A stretch of DNA of 64,000 nt, from the NCBI GenBank assembly GCA_900541965.1, contig UQLN01000020.1, positions 7,892-71,891 on the forward strand. The letters run 5' to 3'. The DNA comes from an uncultured Parabacteroides sp. GTDB taxonomy: Bacteria > Bacteroidota > Bacteroidia > Bacteroidales > Tannerellaceae. Shown here in pieces: positions 50,924 through 59,633 of this stretch; the first letter of the stretch is position 1; every line of letters begins with the position of its first letter. The position numbers and the translations under genes are program-made. The notes below the pieces were generated by a model that saw only the letters and a program-made list of their open reading frames with translations, had not been told where the DNA came from and searched no databases.

Positions 50924-52306
50924 ATGAAGAAACAGATTATATATATGGTATGTGCAACTGCTTTGCTGAGCAGTTGCCATATCTATAAAGCATACGACCG
51001 CCCGAAAGATTTGGAGACTGCCGGCATGTACCGTGACCCGGTATCGGCAACGGATACGTTGGCAGCAGATACGACTAATATGGGTAATATATCCTGGAAA
51101 GAAATTTTCCGCGATCCTAAATTGCAGGCTTTGATAGAAGAAGGTTTGGAAAACAACGTGGATATGCAGGCTGCGGTTCTTCGTGTGGAAGAGGCCAAAG
51201 TATTACTTACTTCCGCCCGTTTGTCTTTCCTTCCCTCTATTAACCTGGCTCCACAGGGGGCGATAACGAAGATGGAAAATACCGGTTATGTGAAGTCATA
51301 TACATTGCCGGCTGCCGCAAGCTGGGAGGTTGATTTATTTGGCAAGTTGTTGAATGCAAGCCGTGGACAGAAAGCCACTTATTTGCAGAGCCAATATTCA
51401 CAGCAGGCCGTGCGTTCGCAGCTTATCAGTGGCATTGCCAATACGTATTTTACTTTGTTGATGCTCGACCGCCAGGTGGAAATAACCTCTGAAACAGTTG
51501 GTATCTATGAAGAAAACGTACGGGTTATGGAAGCGATGAAAGAAGCCGGCATGACTACCGAAGCAGCCGTAGTCCAGACGCGTGCTGTCTACCATCAGGT
51601 TTCCGGTTCTTTAATTGAACTGAAACGACAGGTTCGTGAAGTTGAAAACTCCTTGTCCGTATTATTGGCTAAAGCTCCGCAGCAAATCGACCGCGGAACG
51701 CTTGACGAACAGTCGATTCCGGAAGAAATTATGGCTGGTGTGCCTTTGCAATTACTTGAAAACCGTCCGGATGTAAAGATTGCCGAAATGTCGCTTGCCA
51801 ATGCGTATTATACGACTAATAAAGCCCGTGCCGCTTTTTATCCGGGACTGAATATTACTGCAACAGCCGGTTGGACTAACGGTTCAGGTGTTACGGTGGC
51901 TAATCCGGGACAGTTTATGTTCCAGGCTTTAGCTTCGTTGGCACAGCCCATCTTCAATAATGGCAAGCTGATAGCTAACCTGAAGGTATCGAAAGCTGAA
52001 GAGAAGATTGCCAAGATGAATTATCAGCAGGCAATTCTTGAAGCAGGCAAGGAAGTCAGTGATGCTTTGCACCTGTATGATGCAACAAACAGGAAGCTGC
52101 TACAGGATAAGTCGCAGATTGAAGAACTGGAAAAGGCAGTAACCTATACAAAGGCTTTGTTCCAGTCCGCACAATCTACTTATCTGGAAATCTTATCGGC
52201 TCAGCAGAGCTTACTCAGTGCACAACTGACAGAAGTATCCGACAATGTTCAGCGTATGCAGGCTGTAATCAACCTGTATAGTGCCGTAGGTGGAGGAAGA
52301 GAGTAA
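50924..52306 (+). CDS. TolC-like outer-membrane efflux lipoprotein (NodT family)
   Basis: A 460-residue outer-membrane channel of the RND system. The signal peptide MKKQIIYMVCATALLSSC ends in a lipobox with Cys18. Two OEP repeats follow, rich in long alternating helices (RVEEAKVLLTSARLSFLPSI and RAAFYPGLNITATAGWTNGS in the two halves), with the family signature VPLQLLENRPDVKIAEMSLA. Earlier in-frame starts at 50849 and 50918 lie inside or next to the transporter gene; 50924 gives the best signal peptide. lpxA follows 25 bp later. Confidence 0.94.
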   Translation: MKKQIIYMVCATALLSSCHIYKAYDRPKDLETAGMYRDPVSATDTLAADTTNMGNISWKEIFRDPKLQALIEEGLENNVDMQAAVLRVEEAKVLLTSARLSFLPSINLAPQGAITKMENTGYVKSYTLPAAASWEVDLFGKLLNASRGQKATYLQSQYSQQAVRSQLISGIANTYFTLLMLDRQVEITSETVGIYEENVRVMEAMKEAGMTTEAAVVQTRAVYHQVSGSLIELKRQVREVENSLSVLLAKAPQQIDRGTLDEQSIPEEIMAGVPLQLLENRPDVKIAEMSLANAYYTTNKARAAFYPGLNITATAGWTNGSGVTVANPGQFMFQALASLAQPIFNNGKLIANLKVSKAEEKIAKMNYQQAILEAGKEVSDALHLYDATNRKLLQDKSQIEELEKAVTYTKALFQSAQSTYLEILSAQQSLLSAQLTEVSDNVQRMQAVINLYSAVGGGRE

Positions 52307-52331
52307 AAACCTTTTAATAAATACAAATATT

Positions 52332-53102
52332 ATGATTAGTCCGTTAGCTTATGTGGATGCCGGTGCAAAGTTGGGAGAGAACGTGATTGTTCATCCGTTT
52401 GCATATATTGATAAGAATGTGGAAATTGGCGACGGCTGTGAGATTATGCCGCATGTCAGCATTATGAGTGGTGCCCGTTTGGGGAAAAGAAACCGTATCT
52501 TCCAGGGGGCCGTTATTGCGGCGGAACCTCAGGACTTTGAGTATAAAGGTGATGAAACGGTTGCTGTTATCGGTGATGATAATGTAATCCGTGAAAACGT
52601 CGTTATCAACCGTGCAACGAATTCCGGAGGACAAACCTTTATAGGAAACGGCAACTTCCTGCATGAAGGGGTACACATTTCGCATGATACGCATATCGGC
52701 AACCATTGTGTATTAGGTTACGGCAGCAAAGTATCCGGGAACTGTTTTTTTGAAGACTATGTCATTTTCGGTGGCAATGTCCTGATAAGCCAGGGATGTC
52801 GTCTGGGTACCTGGTCGATGACACAGACCGGTTGCCGTGTCCGTAAAGATATACCTCCTTATATTGTTGCCGCCCAGGAACCGGTAACCTATTACGGGGT
52901 CAGTTCCGTAATACTTTCCCATCAAGGGGTAAGTGATAAAATTATTAAGCATATCGGTCATGCTTACCGTATTGTTTACCAGGGAAAGAGCAGCATTTTC
53001 GATGCTTTGTTGATGATTAAGGATCAGGTTCCGATGAGTGCGGAGATTCAGCATATTATCGACTTTATTAATGATTCGAAACTGGGTATTATCGGAAGAT
53101 AA
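52332..53102 (+). CDS. lpxA: Acyl-ACP--UDP-N-acetylglucosamine O-acyltransferase
   Basis: A 256-residue left-handed beta-helix acyltransferase that starts lipid A synthesis by acylating UDP-GlcNAc. The start MISPLAYVDAGAKLGENVIV at 52332 matches LpxA N-termini; upstream in-frame codons overlap the end of the channel gene. Hexapeptide repeats run to about residue 190 and include the LpxA motif FQGAVIAAEPQDFEYKGDET, the catalytic-histidine region LHEGVHISHDTHIGNHCVLG, and the helical C-terminus. It lies 25 bp after the efflux operon, so an outer-membrane lipid gene rides with a drug exporter. Confidence 0.94.
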   Translation: MISPLAYVDAGAKLGENVIVHPFAYIDKNVEIGDGCEIMPHVSIMSGARLGKRNRIFQGAVIAAEPQDFEYKGDETVAVIGDDNVIRENVVINRATNSGGQTFIGNGNFLHEGVHISHDTHIGNHCVLGYGSKVSGNCFFEDYVIFGGNVLISQGCRLGTWSMTQTGCRVRKDIPPYIVAAQEPVTYYGVSSVILSHQGVSDKIIKHIGHAYRIVYQGKSSIFDALLMIKDQVPMSAEIQHIIDFINDSKLGIIGR

Positions 53103-53121
53103 AAACATATCCAAATAAAAG

Positions 53122-53163
53122 AAGAAGCTGTCTGGTAAATTGAAGCCGGGCAGCTTCTTTTTC
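53122..53163 (+). terminator. Intrinsic terminator after lpxA
   Basis: Stem AAGAAGCTGTCTGG (53122-53135) facing CCGGGCAGCTTCTT (53146-53159) followed by a T-rich run, 19 bp past lpxA. Confidence 0.88.
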
Positions 53164-53198
53164 GTTATGCCGCCATCTTCTGCTGACCCGGTGCAAAA

Positions 53199-53327
53199 AG
53201 TTAACGTAATTATAACTGACATAACTGTCATAATAGGTTTAATATTCTGTTTAATAGCTTATTATCTTATGATAGTTGTCTGTTTAACTATCATGGCAAC
53301 TATCATAACTATCATAGCAACGCTGTT
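53199..53327. repeat. Degenerate array with about 21-22 bp period (array F)
   Basis: The clearest units are AACTATCATGGCAAC at 53286 and AACTATCATAGCAAC at 53307 (21 bp apart, one mismatch), with a third AACTATCAT at 53298 and an inverted ATGATAGTT at 53269. Further left, ATAACTGAC and ATAACTGTC (53212, 53221) look like older members. It lies between the lpxA terminator and array H. Confidence 0.65.
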
Positions 53328-53408
53328 CCGGAATACGATACATACTTGTTTTTCTTATTAAATAAACTGCTTAAGATGAAAGAGATAGTATGTTATTGTT
53401 CCTGACAT

Positions 53409-53500
53409 CCGGGTGTTGGAACCACTGAGACCCGCATGGCGAGGGTAGCGAGACCCAGGTGTTGCTACAAGCAAAATACAGGTGTAAACCAGTTTGTATT
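53409..53500. repeat. Tandem array with exact 23-bp period (array H)
   Basis: Units start at 53409, 53432, 53455 and 53478. Shared words keep register: GAGACCC at 53427 and 53450, GGTGTTG at 53412 and 53458, AGGTGTAAACC at 53480. The dyad is weaker than in arrays A and C. Together with array F it occupies most of the 530-bp gap between lpxA and mdh, which holds no gene. Confidence 0.7.
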
Positions 53501-53570
53501 CCTTGTTTTTCTGGTTTATCTATTATGATTTTCCGGTTTTTCTGCCTGATATGTGCTCTTGGCTTCAAAC

Positions 53571-53608
53571 AAAAAGAGGATAACCCCTCACGGAGTCATC
53601 CTCTTTTA
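53571..53608 (-). terminator. Intrinsic terminator of mdh
   Basis: Stem AAAAAGAGGAT facing ATCCTCTTTTA around a GC-rich centre, 25 bp past the mdh stop on the minus strand. Confidence 0.85.
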
Positions 53609-53632
53609 TATAATCATCAATTTATTTACTGA

Positions 53633-54574
53633 TTAAAGAGCACCGACTTCTTTCAAAGCTTCGTTTGTTTTGTGAACAGCAGCAGCACTCTTAGCGAATA
53701 ATTCTTTTTCTTCTGTAGTCAGTTCCAGTTCAACGATCTTTTCGATACCGTTTTTACCAAGGATTACGGGAACACCGATGCAAAGATCTGATTCGCCATA
53801 TTCGCCTTCCAGATATACAGAGCAAGGAACCATCTTATTCTGGTTGTGGATGATAGATTCAACTACAAATGCTCCTGCCGCACCCGGTGCATACCAAGCA
53901 GAAGTACCCAACAGTTTAGTCAGTGTAGCACCACCAACCATAGTAGAAGAAACTACTTCCTGCAATTTTTCTGCGCTCAGCAGTTTGCTGACAGGGATAC
54001 CTTTGTATGTAGCCAAGCGAGCCAAAGGAATCATAGTTGTGTCGCCATGACCACCGATTACCATGCCTTCTACTTCGTTTGCGTTGCATCCTAAAGCCTG
54101 AGACAAGAAATATTTGAAACGAGAGCTATCCAAAGCACCACCCATACCGATAATACGGTTTTTCGGCAGACCCAAAGATTTCAATGACAGGTAAGTCATT
54201 GTATCCATCGGGTTGGAGATAACTACTAAAATAGCATTAGGTGAATATTTCAGGATATTCTGAGCCACGCTTTTAACGATACCAGCGTTAACACCGATCA
54301 GTTCTTCACGAGTCATGCCCGGTTTACGAGGAATACCAGAAGTGATAACAACAACATCTGAGTTAGCTGTTTTTTCGTAGTCGTTAGTGCAACCTACAAC
54401 TGTAGTATCGAAACCCAGCAGTTGAGCTGTTTGCATCATATCCATTGCTTTACCTTCGGAAACACCTTCCTTAACGTCAAGCATTACAACTTCGTCTGCC
54501 ACTTCATTGAAGGCAAGAACATTTGCGCAAGTAGCACCTACATTACCGGCGCCAACAACTGTTACTTTAGACAT
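53633..54574 (-). CDS. mdh: Malate dehydrogenase
   Basis: A 313-residue NAD-dependent enzyme of the lactate/malate dehydrogenase family, interconverting malate and oxaloacetate; in Bacteroidales it serves the reductive branch to succinate. Features: the Rossmann motif VVGAGNVGATCANVLA, the substrate loop GIPRKPGMTREELIGVNAGI (with the malate-type arginine pattern), VVISNPMDTMTYL, MGGALDSSRFKYFL with Asp149, and the catalytic His176 in VIGGHGDTTMIPL. It is a single-gene unit with its own promoter (54633-54640) and terminator. Confidence 0.97.
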   Translation of the reverse strand: MSKVTVVGAGNVGATCANVLAFNEVADEVVMLDVKEGVSEGKAMDMMQTAQLLGFDTTVVGCTNDYEKTANSDVVVITSGIPRKPGMTREELIGVNAGIVKSVAQNILKYSPNAILVVISNPMDTMTYLSLKSLGLPKNRIIGMGGALDSSRFKYFLSQALGCNANEVEGMVIGGHGDTTMIPLARLATYKGIPVSKLLSAEKLQEVVSSTMVGGATLTKLLGTSAWYAPGAAGAFVVESIIHNQNKMVPCSVYLEGEYGESDLCIGVPVILGKNGIEKIVELELTTEEKELFAKSAAAVHKTNEALKEVGAL

Positions 54575-54632
54575 AATAATAAGTTTTATATGTTTTACTT
54601 ATAATAATACTCTTACTCATTTTTAGCGTGAA

Positions 54633-54640
54633 CAAAGGTA
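54633..54640 (-). promoter_or_regulatory. Promoter -7 element for mdh
   Basis: Minus-strand TACCTTTG, about 59 bp before the mdh start. Confidence 0.5.
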
Positions 54641-54712
54641 CAATGTATTGCCGAATAAAGAAATATTTCCGTATATTTTTGTATACATTGATTATTAATT
54701 ATCGCTAAAGGT

Positions 54713-55897
54713 TTATTCTACATAAAGAACCAATCCTTTCAGGTATTCGCCTTCGGGATGATATATGTTTACAGGATGGTCGCCCGGTTGTGTAAGCTGG
54801 TGCAGGATACGGACACTGCGTCCTGATTGTGCGGCGGCACTAAACACGGCAAGGCGGAAGTTTTCTTTGCTTACGACCTGTGAGCAGGAGAAAGTGAAAA
54901 GGATGCCGCCCGGTTTGATTTTCTCAAAAGCGATAGCATTCAGTTTGCGGTATCCCTGTAATGCATTGCGAAGTACATTTTTATGTTTGGCAAAGGCAGG
55001 AGGGTCCAGTATGATAAGGTCATAATTGTCTCCCATCTTTTCAAGGTATTTGAATGCATCTTCAGCAAATGCCTGGTGGCGGGAATCTCCGGGGAAGTTC
55101 AGTTCTACGTTTTTATTTGTCAAAGAGATTGCTTTGGCCGAGCTGTCTACAGAGTGTACGATCTTTGCACCTCCGCGCATTGCATAGAAAGAAAAGCCTC
55201 CGGTATAGCAAAACATATTCAGGACAGAGCGGTTCTTGGAGTAATGTTCCAGCAGGGCACGGTTCTCGCGCTGGTCGACGAAGAAACCTGTTTTTTGTCC
55301 TTTTTGCCAGTCTACACAGAATTTCAACCCTTTCTCGATTGCGATGTCTTCAACATCACCTCCGTACAGGTAGCCGTCTTCACTGCCCAGGTTGGCTTTG
55401 TAGGGCAGTGTTGCTTCCGATTTATAATAGATATTCTGTAAGGATTCTCCCAGTACCACTTTCAGCGCTTCCGCTATTTGGTGGCGGGCGTAATGCATTC
55501 CTACAGAATGGGCTTGCATAACGGCCGTGTGAGCATACATATCGATTACTAATCCCGGCAGGTTATCTCCTTCGCCATGCACCAGGCGATATGTATTATT
55601 ATTGTCTACACCTGCTAATTGTAAGGTCTGACGAAGCGTATAGGCGATACGAATCCGTTCTTCCCAGAAATGATTGTCGATAACAGCCTGTTTAAACGAT
55701 AAAATACGTACTGCAATACTACCGATCTGATAGTGTCCGATACCCAGAAAACGTTGATTGGCTCCGTATATTTCCACCAGGTCTCCCTCTTCCGGTTTTC
55801 CTTCAATGGATTGGATAGCCCCGGAAAAGACCCAGGGATGGAATCTCAATAACGATTCTTCCTTTTTCGGTTTAAGGAATACTTTACAATAGCTCAT
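54713..55897 (-). CDS. Class I rRNA methyltransferase, RlmI-like (m5C, 23S rRNA)
   Basis: A 394-residue protein with an N-terminal PUA domain (about 1-75, VFLKPKKEESLLRFHPWVFS and GDLVEIYGANQRFLGIGHYQ) and a C-terminal Rossmann methyltransferase. The order is DQRENRALLEHYSKNRSVLN, then FCYTGGFSFYAMRGGAKIVHSVD, then the motif LIILDPPAFAKHKNVLRNAL and the cysteine motif FTFSCSQVV. This is the layout of RlmI/YccW-type cytosine-C5 methyltransferases. It starts directly at the stop of the exonuclease gene and is third in its operon. Confidence 0.92.
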   Translation of the reverse strand: MSYCKVFLKPKKEESLLRFHPWVFSGAIQSIEGKPEEGDLVEIYGANQRFLGIGHYQIGSIAVRILSFKQAVIDNHFWEERIRIAYTLRQTLQLAGVDNNNTYRLVHGEGDNLPGLVIDMYAHTAVMQAHSVGMHYARHQIAEALKVVLGESLQNIYYKSEATLPYKANLGSEDGYLYGGDVEDIAIEKGLKFCVDWQKGQKTGFFVDQRENRALLEHYSKNRSVLNMFCYTGGFSFYAMRGGAKIVHSVDSSAKAISLTNKNVELNFPGDSRHQAFAEDAFKYLEKMGDNYDLIILDPPAFAKHKNVLRNALQGYRKLNAIAFEKIKPGGILFTFSCSQVVSKENFRLAVFSAAAQSGRSVRILHQLTQPGDHPVNIYHPEGEYLKGLVLYVE

Positions 55898-56479
55898 TTA
55901 TACTTGTTTCAATTGATTATATATTCTAAGACATGCCCATGCATCCAATGCTGCGTATTTCTTTTGTGCATCCGTCAATACGTCTGCTTCCCAGTTTGTA
56001 AGGCGTTGTCCCTTCGAGATTTTTTTGTTGAAGAGGATTGCATAAATCTTCTGAAGGCTTGCATCTTCAATCCCGAACTGGCCTACATAATTCTGAAGGT
56101 CGAGGAAGTTCTCCGGCTGTATGTCCGTACGTTTTCTCATTGCACCGAAGTCGTCCCGTAGGGAGAGGCCTATTTTTTTAATATCCGTGTTCGCCAGAAA
56201 TTCCTCCAAAGCTTCAGGAATGCCTATGCGGTTTACCCGGAACAGGAAACAGGCTTCATCGGTTGAGATTTGTATAAGAGAAATCTTGAACCGTTGTCCT
56301 TTCTTGAAACTGGGACGTGTTTCCGTATCGAAACCGACTTCTGTAAATTGCGACAGATAGCATACTGCTTTCCGGGCATCCGCTTCGGTGTCGATGACGA
56401 TAATCCTTCCGGTATATTCTTCTATGGATAATTTTGATATTTCTTCTTTGCTTATGGAATGTGTATATTGCTGTATCAT
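55898..56479 (-). CDS. 3'-5' exonuclease domain protein (DnaQ-like, RNase D type)
   Basis: A 193-residue nuclease of the DEDDy group: motif I VGFDTETRPSF (Asp, Glu), motif II around KKIGLSLRDDFGAMRK, and motif III KYAALDAWACLRIYNQL with the Tyr and Asp. It would remove 3' nucleotides from RNA or DNA. The start overlaps the upstream DUF5063 gene by four bases (ATGA) and its stop abuts the methyltransferase start, so the three are a tight operon, probably linked to RNA maturation. Confidence 0.92.
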   Translation of the reverse strand: MIQQYTHSISKEEISKLSIEEYTGRIIVIDTEADARKAVCYLSQFTEVGFDTETRPSFKKGQRFKISLIQISTDEACFLFRVNRIGIPEALEEFLANTDIKKIGLSLRDDFGAMRKRTDIQPENFLDLQNYVGQFGIEDASLQKIYAILFNKKISKGQRLTNWEADVLTDAQKKYAALDAWACLRIYNQLKQV

Positions 56480-57027
56480 TTTTCTTCGTTCGTTTCTAAA
56501 TCATCTTCTTCGTTGTAACGTATGAAATGAAGAGCTTTAAGTGCGTTTAATAATTGTTGTCCCCAGAATTCACGGAAATTAGTCCGGCATATGGCAATCG
56601 CTTCAAGCATAACTTCCTCGTTTCCCTGACGGAATAAAGAAATAAAATTGCCCATATCCTGATATATGTCTGCCAGATTTTCAGAAATAAAAGCAGCGAT
56701 AGGAGTATCGCTGTATTGCATATCCGCATGGAATGTTTCCAGATAGGAATCTTTGTCTCCCAAAAGAGAGGCGATCCGGGTACGGACACCTTCATACATA
56801 TCTTCCGTAACGGATTGTTCCGGTTCGATGTCTTCATTTTCTTCTACAGGCGGAAGTAAATTAGCCTTCAGGTATAACAAAGGTAATAGCTTCACAGCTT
56901 TGTCGGCGAAATCCAACCAACCGGATTCTCCTGCATTCTCGGCGAATGTACAGAATTCCAATGCTACCGTTACGAATTCCAGCGTATTATGTTCATATAT
57001 CGGACTATTCTTTTTTTCAGTGCTCAT
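56476..57027 (-). CDS. DUF5063-like protein of unknown function
   Basis: A 183-residue soluble, acidic, mostly helical protein starting MSTEKKNSPIYEHNTLEFVT. The sequence LEFCTFAENAGESGWLDFADKAVKLLPLLYLKA and the later DIYQDMGNFISLFRQGNEEV and WGQQLLNALKALHFIRYNEE fit the DUF5063 family found beside 3'-5' exonuclease genes in Bacteroidales. No catalytic motif is visible. It is the first gene of the operon with the exonuclease and methyltransferase; a -7 element lies at 57058-57065. Confidence 0.82.
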   Translation of the reverse strand: MSTEKKNSPIYEHNTLEFVTVALEFCTFAENAGESGWLDFADKAVKLLPLLYLKANLLPPVEENEDIEPEQSVTEDMYEGVRTRIASLLGDKDSYLETFHADMQYSDTPIAAFISENLADIYQDMGNFISLFRQGNEEVMLEAIAICRTNFREFWGQQLLNALKALHFIRYNEEDDLETNEEK

Positions 57028-57057
57028 TGCTGTATAGGACCTTATAATTTATCCTTG

Positions 57058-57065
57058 CAAAAGTA
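57058..57065 (-). promoter_or_regulatory. Promoter -7 element of the DUF5063-exonuclease-methyltransferase operon
   Basis: Minus-strand TACTTTTG, 31 bp before the first gene. Confidence 0.55.
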
Positions 57066-57128
57066 AGAATTATATTTGGAACGAGTGGGTAAATGTCCTT
57101 ATAAAAGTTGAAAGGGGGAGGGGTAAAC

Positions 57129-57164
57129 AAAAAAGAGATTACCGTTTCCGGCAATCTCTTTTTT
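57129..57164 (-). terminator. Intrinsic terminator of the first lipoprotein gene
   Basis: AAAAAAGAGATTACCG facing CGGCAATCTCTTTTTT with a short loop, 36 bp past the stop at 57200; A and T runs on both sides. Confidence 0.88.
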
Positions 57165-57199
57165 GTTGTTTGTATCCTGTTTAAGGATGGTGTTGTCTT

Positions 57200-57913
57200 T
57201 TATTTACGAATTAATGCGATGGCATTATCTCCCATAAGTGCTTGTTTGCAATTAAGGGTTCCGTCTTTTGGGTTATACGTAAATGTGCCTTTTTGAGCGC
57301 CTGCTAAATCAAAAGAAAATTCGCCTGTACCTTTCTTGGCATCATAAGTATAGGTTATTGCCTGATCCTTGAGGATGTCTCCTGCAGCAGATGTTACATT
57401 TAACGTTCCGGGTAAACCGCCATTAATCGCATAAGGGTATAATACGATATTCACAGATATTCCACCTGCTATTGTTTCTTTATTCACCCAAGTACCGGCT
57501 ATGGAATTAGGAAAAGTCGCTTTTGTTACCGTATAAGTCCCTAAATTGACTGTGCTTGTAAAGCTGACAGCTAACTGGTCGCTTCCGTTAGATTGTAAAG
57601 TTGCTTTAGACGGTCCTCCGTCTGTTGTTTCAAAAGTTACGGTTGCTGTACCTGTCGTCTGATCATATACATACCGTCCGTCATATGAGCCACTTTCTTT
57701 TTCACCGGGAGCGGCAATTGTGATGGTACAAATTTGACCACTGCTTGCACTACTTGAAAAAATAACATCGCATGTATAACCTGTGGAGCCATTACCACCG
57801 GTCCATACACCATCAAGAGTTGCCGGATACGTTGTCGGATCCTCTTTTTTACAAGAAACGCAAGCAAGGCATACCATAAGGATAACCCCCAATTTTGTCA
57901 ACATCTGTTTCAT
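57200..57913 (-). CDS. Lipoprotein of unknown function, paralogue of the next gene
   Basis: A 237-residue lipoprotein (signal peptide, lipobox CVSC, Cys21 followed by KKED). The mature part is a repeated beta-strand protein: SSTGYTCDVIF-like strand (GNGSTGYTCDVIFSSSASSG), QICTITIAAPGEKESGSYDG, and a second half with GTWVNKETIAGGISVNIVLY. It is clearly related to the gene at 58280-59002 (same signal, SSTGYTCDV and YPATL/YPATI motifs, same length), so the pair arose by tandem duplication. It has its own -7 element and terminator. I do not recognise a named family. Confidence 0.88.
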   Translation of the reverse strand: MKQMLTKLGVILMVCLACVSCKKEDPTTYPATLDGVWTGGNGSTGYTCDVIFSSSASSGQICTITIAAPGEKESGSYDGRYVYDQTTGTATVTFETTDGGPSKATLQSNGSDQLAVSFTSTVNLGTYTVTKATFPNSIAGTWVNKETIAGGISVNIVLYPYAINGGLPGTLNVTSAAGDILKDQAITYTYDAKKGTGEFSFDLAGAQKGTFTYNPKDGTLNCKQALMGDNAIALIRK

Positions 57914-58034
57914 AATTTAATAATAATTAGTTTGTTAATAATTTGAATTGTATATTTTAGTTTGTTAGTGTTACCAGGTTTTGTGCTTTTATTTTCATTA
58001 CCTGAGTGACAATAAGAAATTAAAAGTTTTGCTG

Positions 58035-58042
58035 CAAACATA
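58035..58042 (-). promoter_or_regulatory. Promoter -7 element for the lipoprotein gene at 57200
   Basis: Minus-strand TATGTTTG, 122 bp before the start codon. The rest of the 366-bp gap holds only the terminator of the next lipoprotein gene. Confidence 0.45.
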
Positions 58043-58200
58043 GGTGGAAATTTCATAAAAGGGTGTTAAATGTCTTGTCTCGGTTTTGAATGGGACTTTT
58101 TTGGGGGAAAATGAGACTGTTTGAGGCGTATCGGAATATTATTTGTCGAAAAACGGGAATGTTTTTTTTCTTTTACTCTCTGGTTTTTGAGACGTATAAA

Positions 58201-58240
58201 CAAAAAAGCAGGTAACCCTTTTGGGATTACCCGCCTGCTG
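58201..58240 (-). terminator. Intrinsic terminator of the second lipoprotein gene
   Basis: On the minus strand AGCAGGCGGGTAATCCC faces GGGTTACCTGCT and ends in TTTTTTG, 40 bp past the stop at 58280. Confidence 0.85.
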
Positions 58241-58279
58241 AATAATTAATTTAATCGACTCTCATGTGAAAAGAGTGTT

Positions 58280-59002
58280 TTATTTTCCTTTAGCCAAGGT
58301 GTATGTGAAACCATCAATTTCACCTTTCATTTTACCATCAGGTGATAGTTTGAATTCATAAGTTTGAGTTTCTTCACCTTCAACCGCTACCTTAAATACA
58401 ACTTTACCAGTGTCTTTAGTGTAGCTGCAAGTTCCTGTCATAGTTTTTGCCTGAAGACCGGTAACCTGTGTTGTAATAGTACAAACCTGACCTTCATTGA
58501 TGGCTTTCGTATCGATATTTGCACTTATTGTAGCTGCTTTACCATCTTTGTCACTACCTGTTCCAGCCCATTTTCCGGCAACACTTGCAGGGAAATTGAC
58601 TTTAGTCACGTCATATTTGGGATATTCTATAGTACCGGTTAAGGATACGGTTAAAACATTTCCTGCTTCATTAAATTGTAAAGTCGCACCACTTGGAGCT
58701 CCGTCTGCCGGGTTATCAAATGTTACTTTGATTGTTCCTACTGAAGCATCATAAGTAAAATGTCCCTGGCCGTTAATAAGATCTTCATTTGACGGACTTG
58801 TAATTGTGATGTCGCAATAATCGCCAACGCTACCGCTTACGGTAAATACAACATCGCAAGTATAACCTGTAGAGCTGTTAGCACCGCTCCATACACTGCT
58901 TTCGATAGTTGCCGGATATGAATTGTTGTCGTCCTTTTTACAAGCAACGAGAACTAAACACATCATAAAAACTACGCTTAAACTAGTCAATAATCGTTTC
59001 AT
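58280..59002 (-). CDS. Lipoprotein of unknown function, paralogue of the neighbouring gene
   Basis: A 240-residue lipoprotein (lipobox LVAC, Cys21 followed by KKDD). The mature part mirrors its neighbour: SYPATIESSVWSGANSSTGY, GDYCDITITSPSNEDLINGQ, GTIKVTFDNPADGAPSGATL and VAGKWAGTGSDKDGKAATIS, with a C-terminal KMKGEIDGFTYTLAKGK. Two tandem beta-sandwich-like halves can be traced in both proteins. It is transcribed from a separate promoter 325 bp upstream, giving an unusually long leader. The function is unknown; a surface or periplasmic binding role is a guess. Confidence 0.88.
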   Translation of the reverse strand: MKRLLTSLSVVFMMCLVLVACKKDDNNSYPATIESSVWSGANSSTGYTCDVVFTVSGSVGDYCDITITSPSNEDLINGQGHFTYDASVGTIKVTFDNPADGAPSGATLQFNEAGNVLTVSLTGTIEYPKYDVTKVNFPASVAGKWAGTGSDKDGKAATISANIDTKAINEGQVCTITTQVTGLQAKTMTGTCSYTKDTGKVVFKVAVEGEETQTYEFKLSPDGKMKGEIDGFTYTLAKGK

Positions 59003-59326
59003 AATCTAACTAAATGATTTTGTTGTTAATATTAATTTGACACTTTTAAAGTCTGGGTGTCTGTTTTGAGAATAAAAAACTAAAACTAAAACAATGATTA
59101 AAGTACTTTTGTTTTAATACTATCTTTTGTTGAAAATCAGTTTTCTTTAAGAGTTAAGTAAATCTTTATTAATAAGGGGTTAAACATATTGTTCCTTTAA
59201 ATTACTGTGAGATGTTGATTCCGGATAGGGGAATCAAAGTGTCCTTGAAAAGTTCTTTTGGATTGGTCCATCGTTTTTGGGTTCGCATATTCATTAATGG
59301 TTATTGTTCCTTTTCTTTTTCGCTTA

Positions 59327-59334
59327 CAAATATA
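59327..59334 (-). promoter_or_regulatory. Candidate -7 element for the lipoprotein gene at 58280
   Basis: Minus-strand TATATTTG. If used, the leader is about 320 nt; the 59003-59326 stretch holds no reading frame or known RNA element. Confidence 0.4.
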
Positions 59335-59605
59335 TGAAAACTTTTGTAATACAAAGTCGGAGTTTCTATGAAAAAATCTAACCTTAACTCTGTTTAACTA
59401 TGATTTTGATACAAAAACCATGTTAAATATATCATGTTGCTTATGAATTGTAAGGCCTGGGAGGGATTATGGCAAGGATAGCCCGGATACACTATTTCAC
59501 ATTCTGATAAGTGTGTCCGTAGGTTTCCATGCCTTGAATAAAAGCGTATCCGAATTTAAAATAGAGAACCTAAATTCGTAAGACTGCTAATTAAAATATT
59601 CTGTG
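59335..59605. other. Gap between divergent lipoprotein and ftsK genes
   Basis: No gene seen. Two modest dyads are present: GGATACACT with AGTGTGTCC (about 59487-59520) and CGAATTT with AAATTCG (about 59552-59579). Neither has a U tract. Confidence 0.4.
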
Positions 59606-59613
59606 TACATTTG
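59606..59613 (+). promoter_or_regulatory. Promoter -7 element for ftsK
   Basis: TACATTTG, 20 bp before the ftsK start codon. Confidence 0.55.
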
Positions 59614-59633
59614 CGGGTTGTAAATATATCAGT

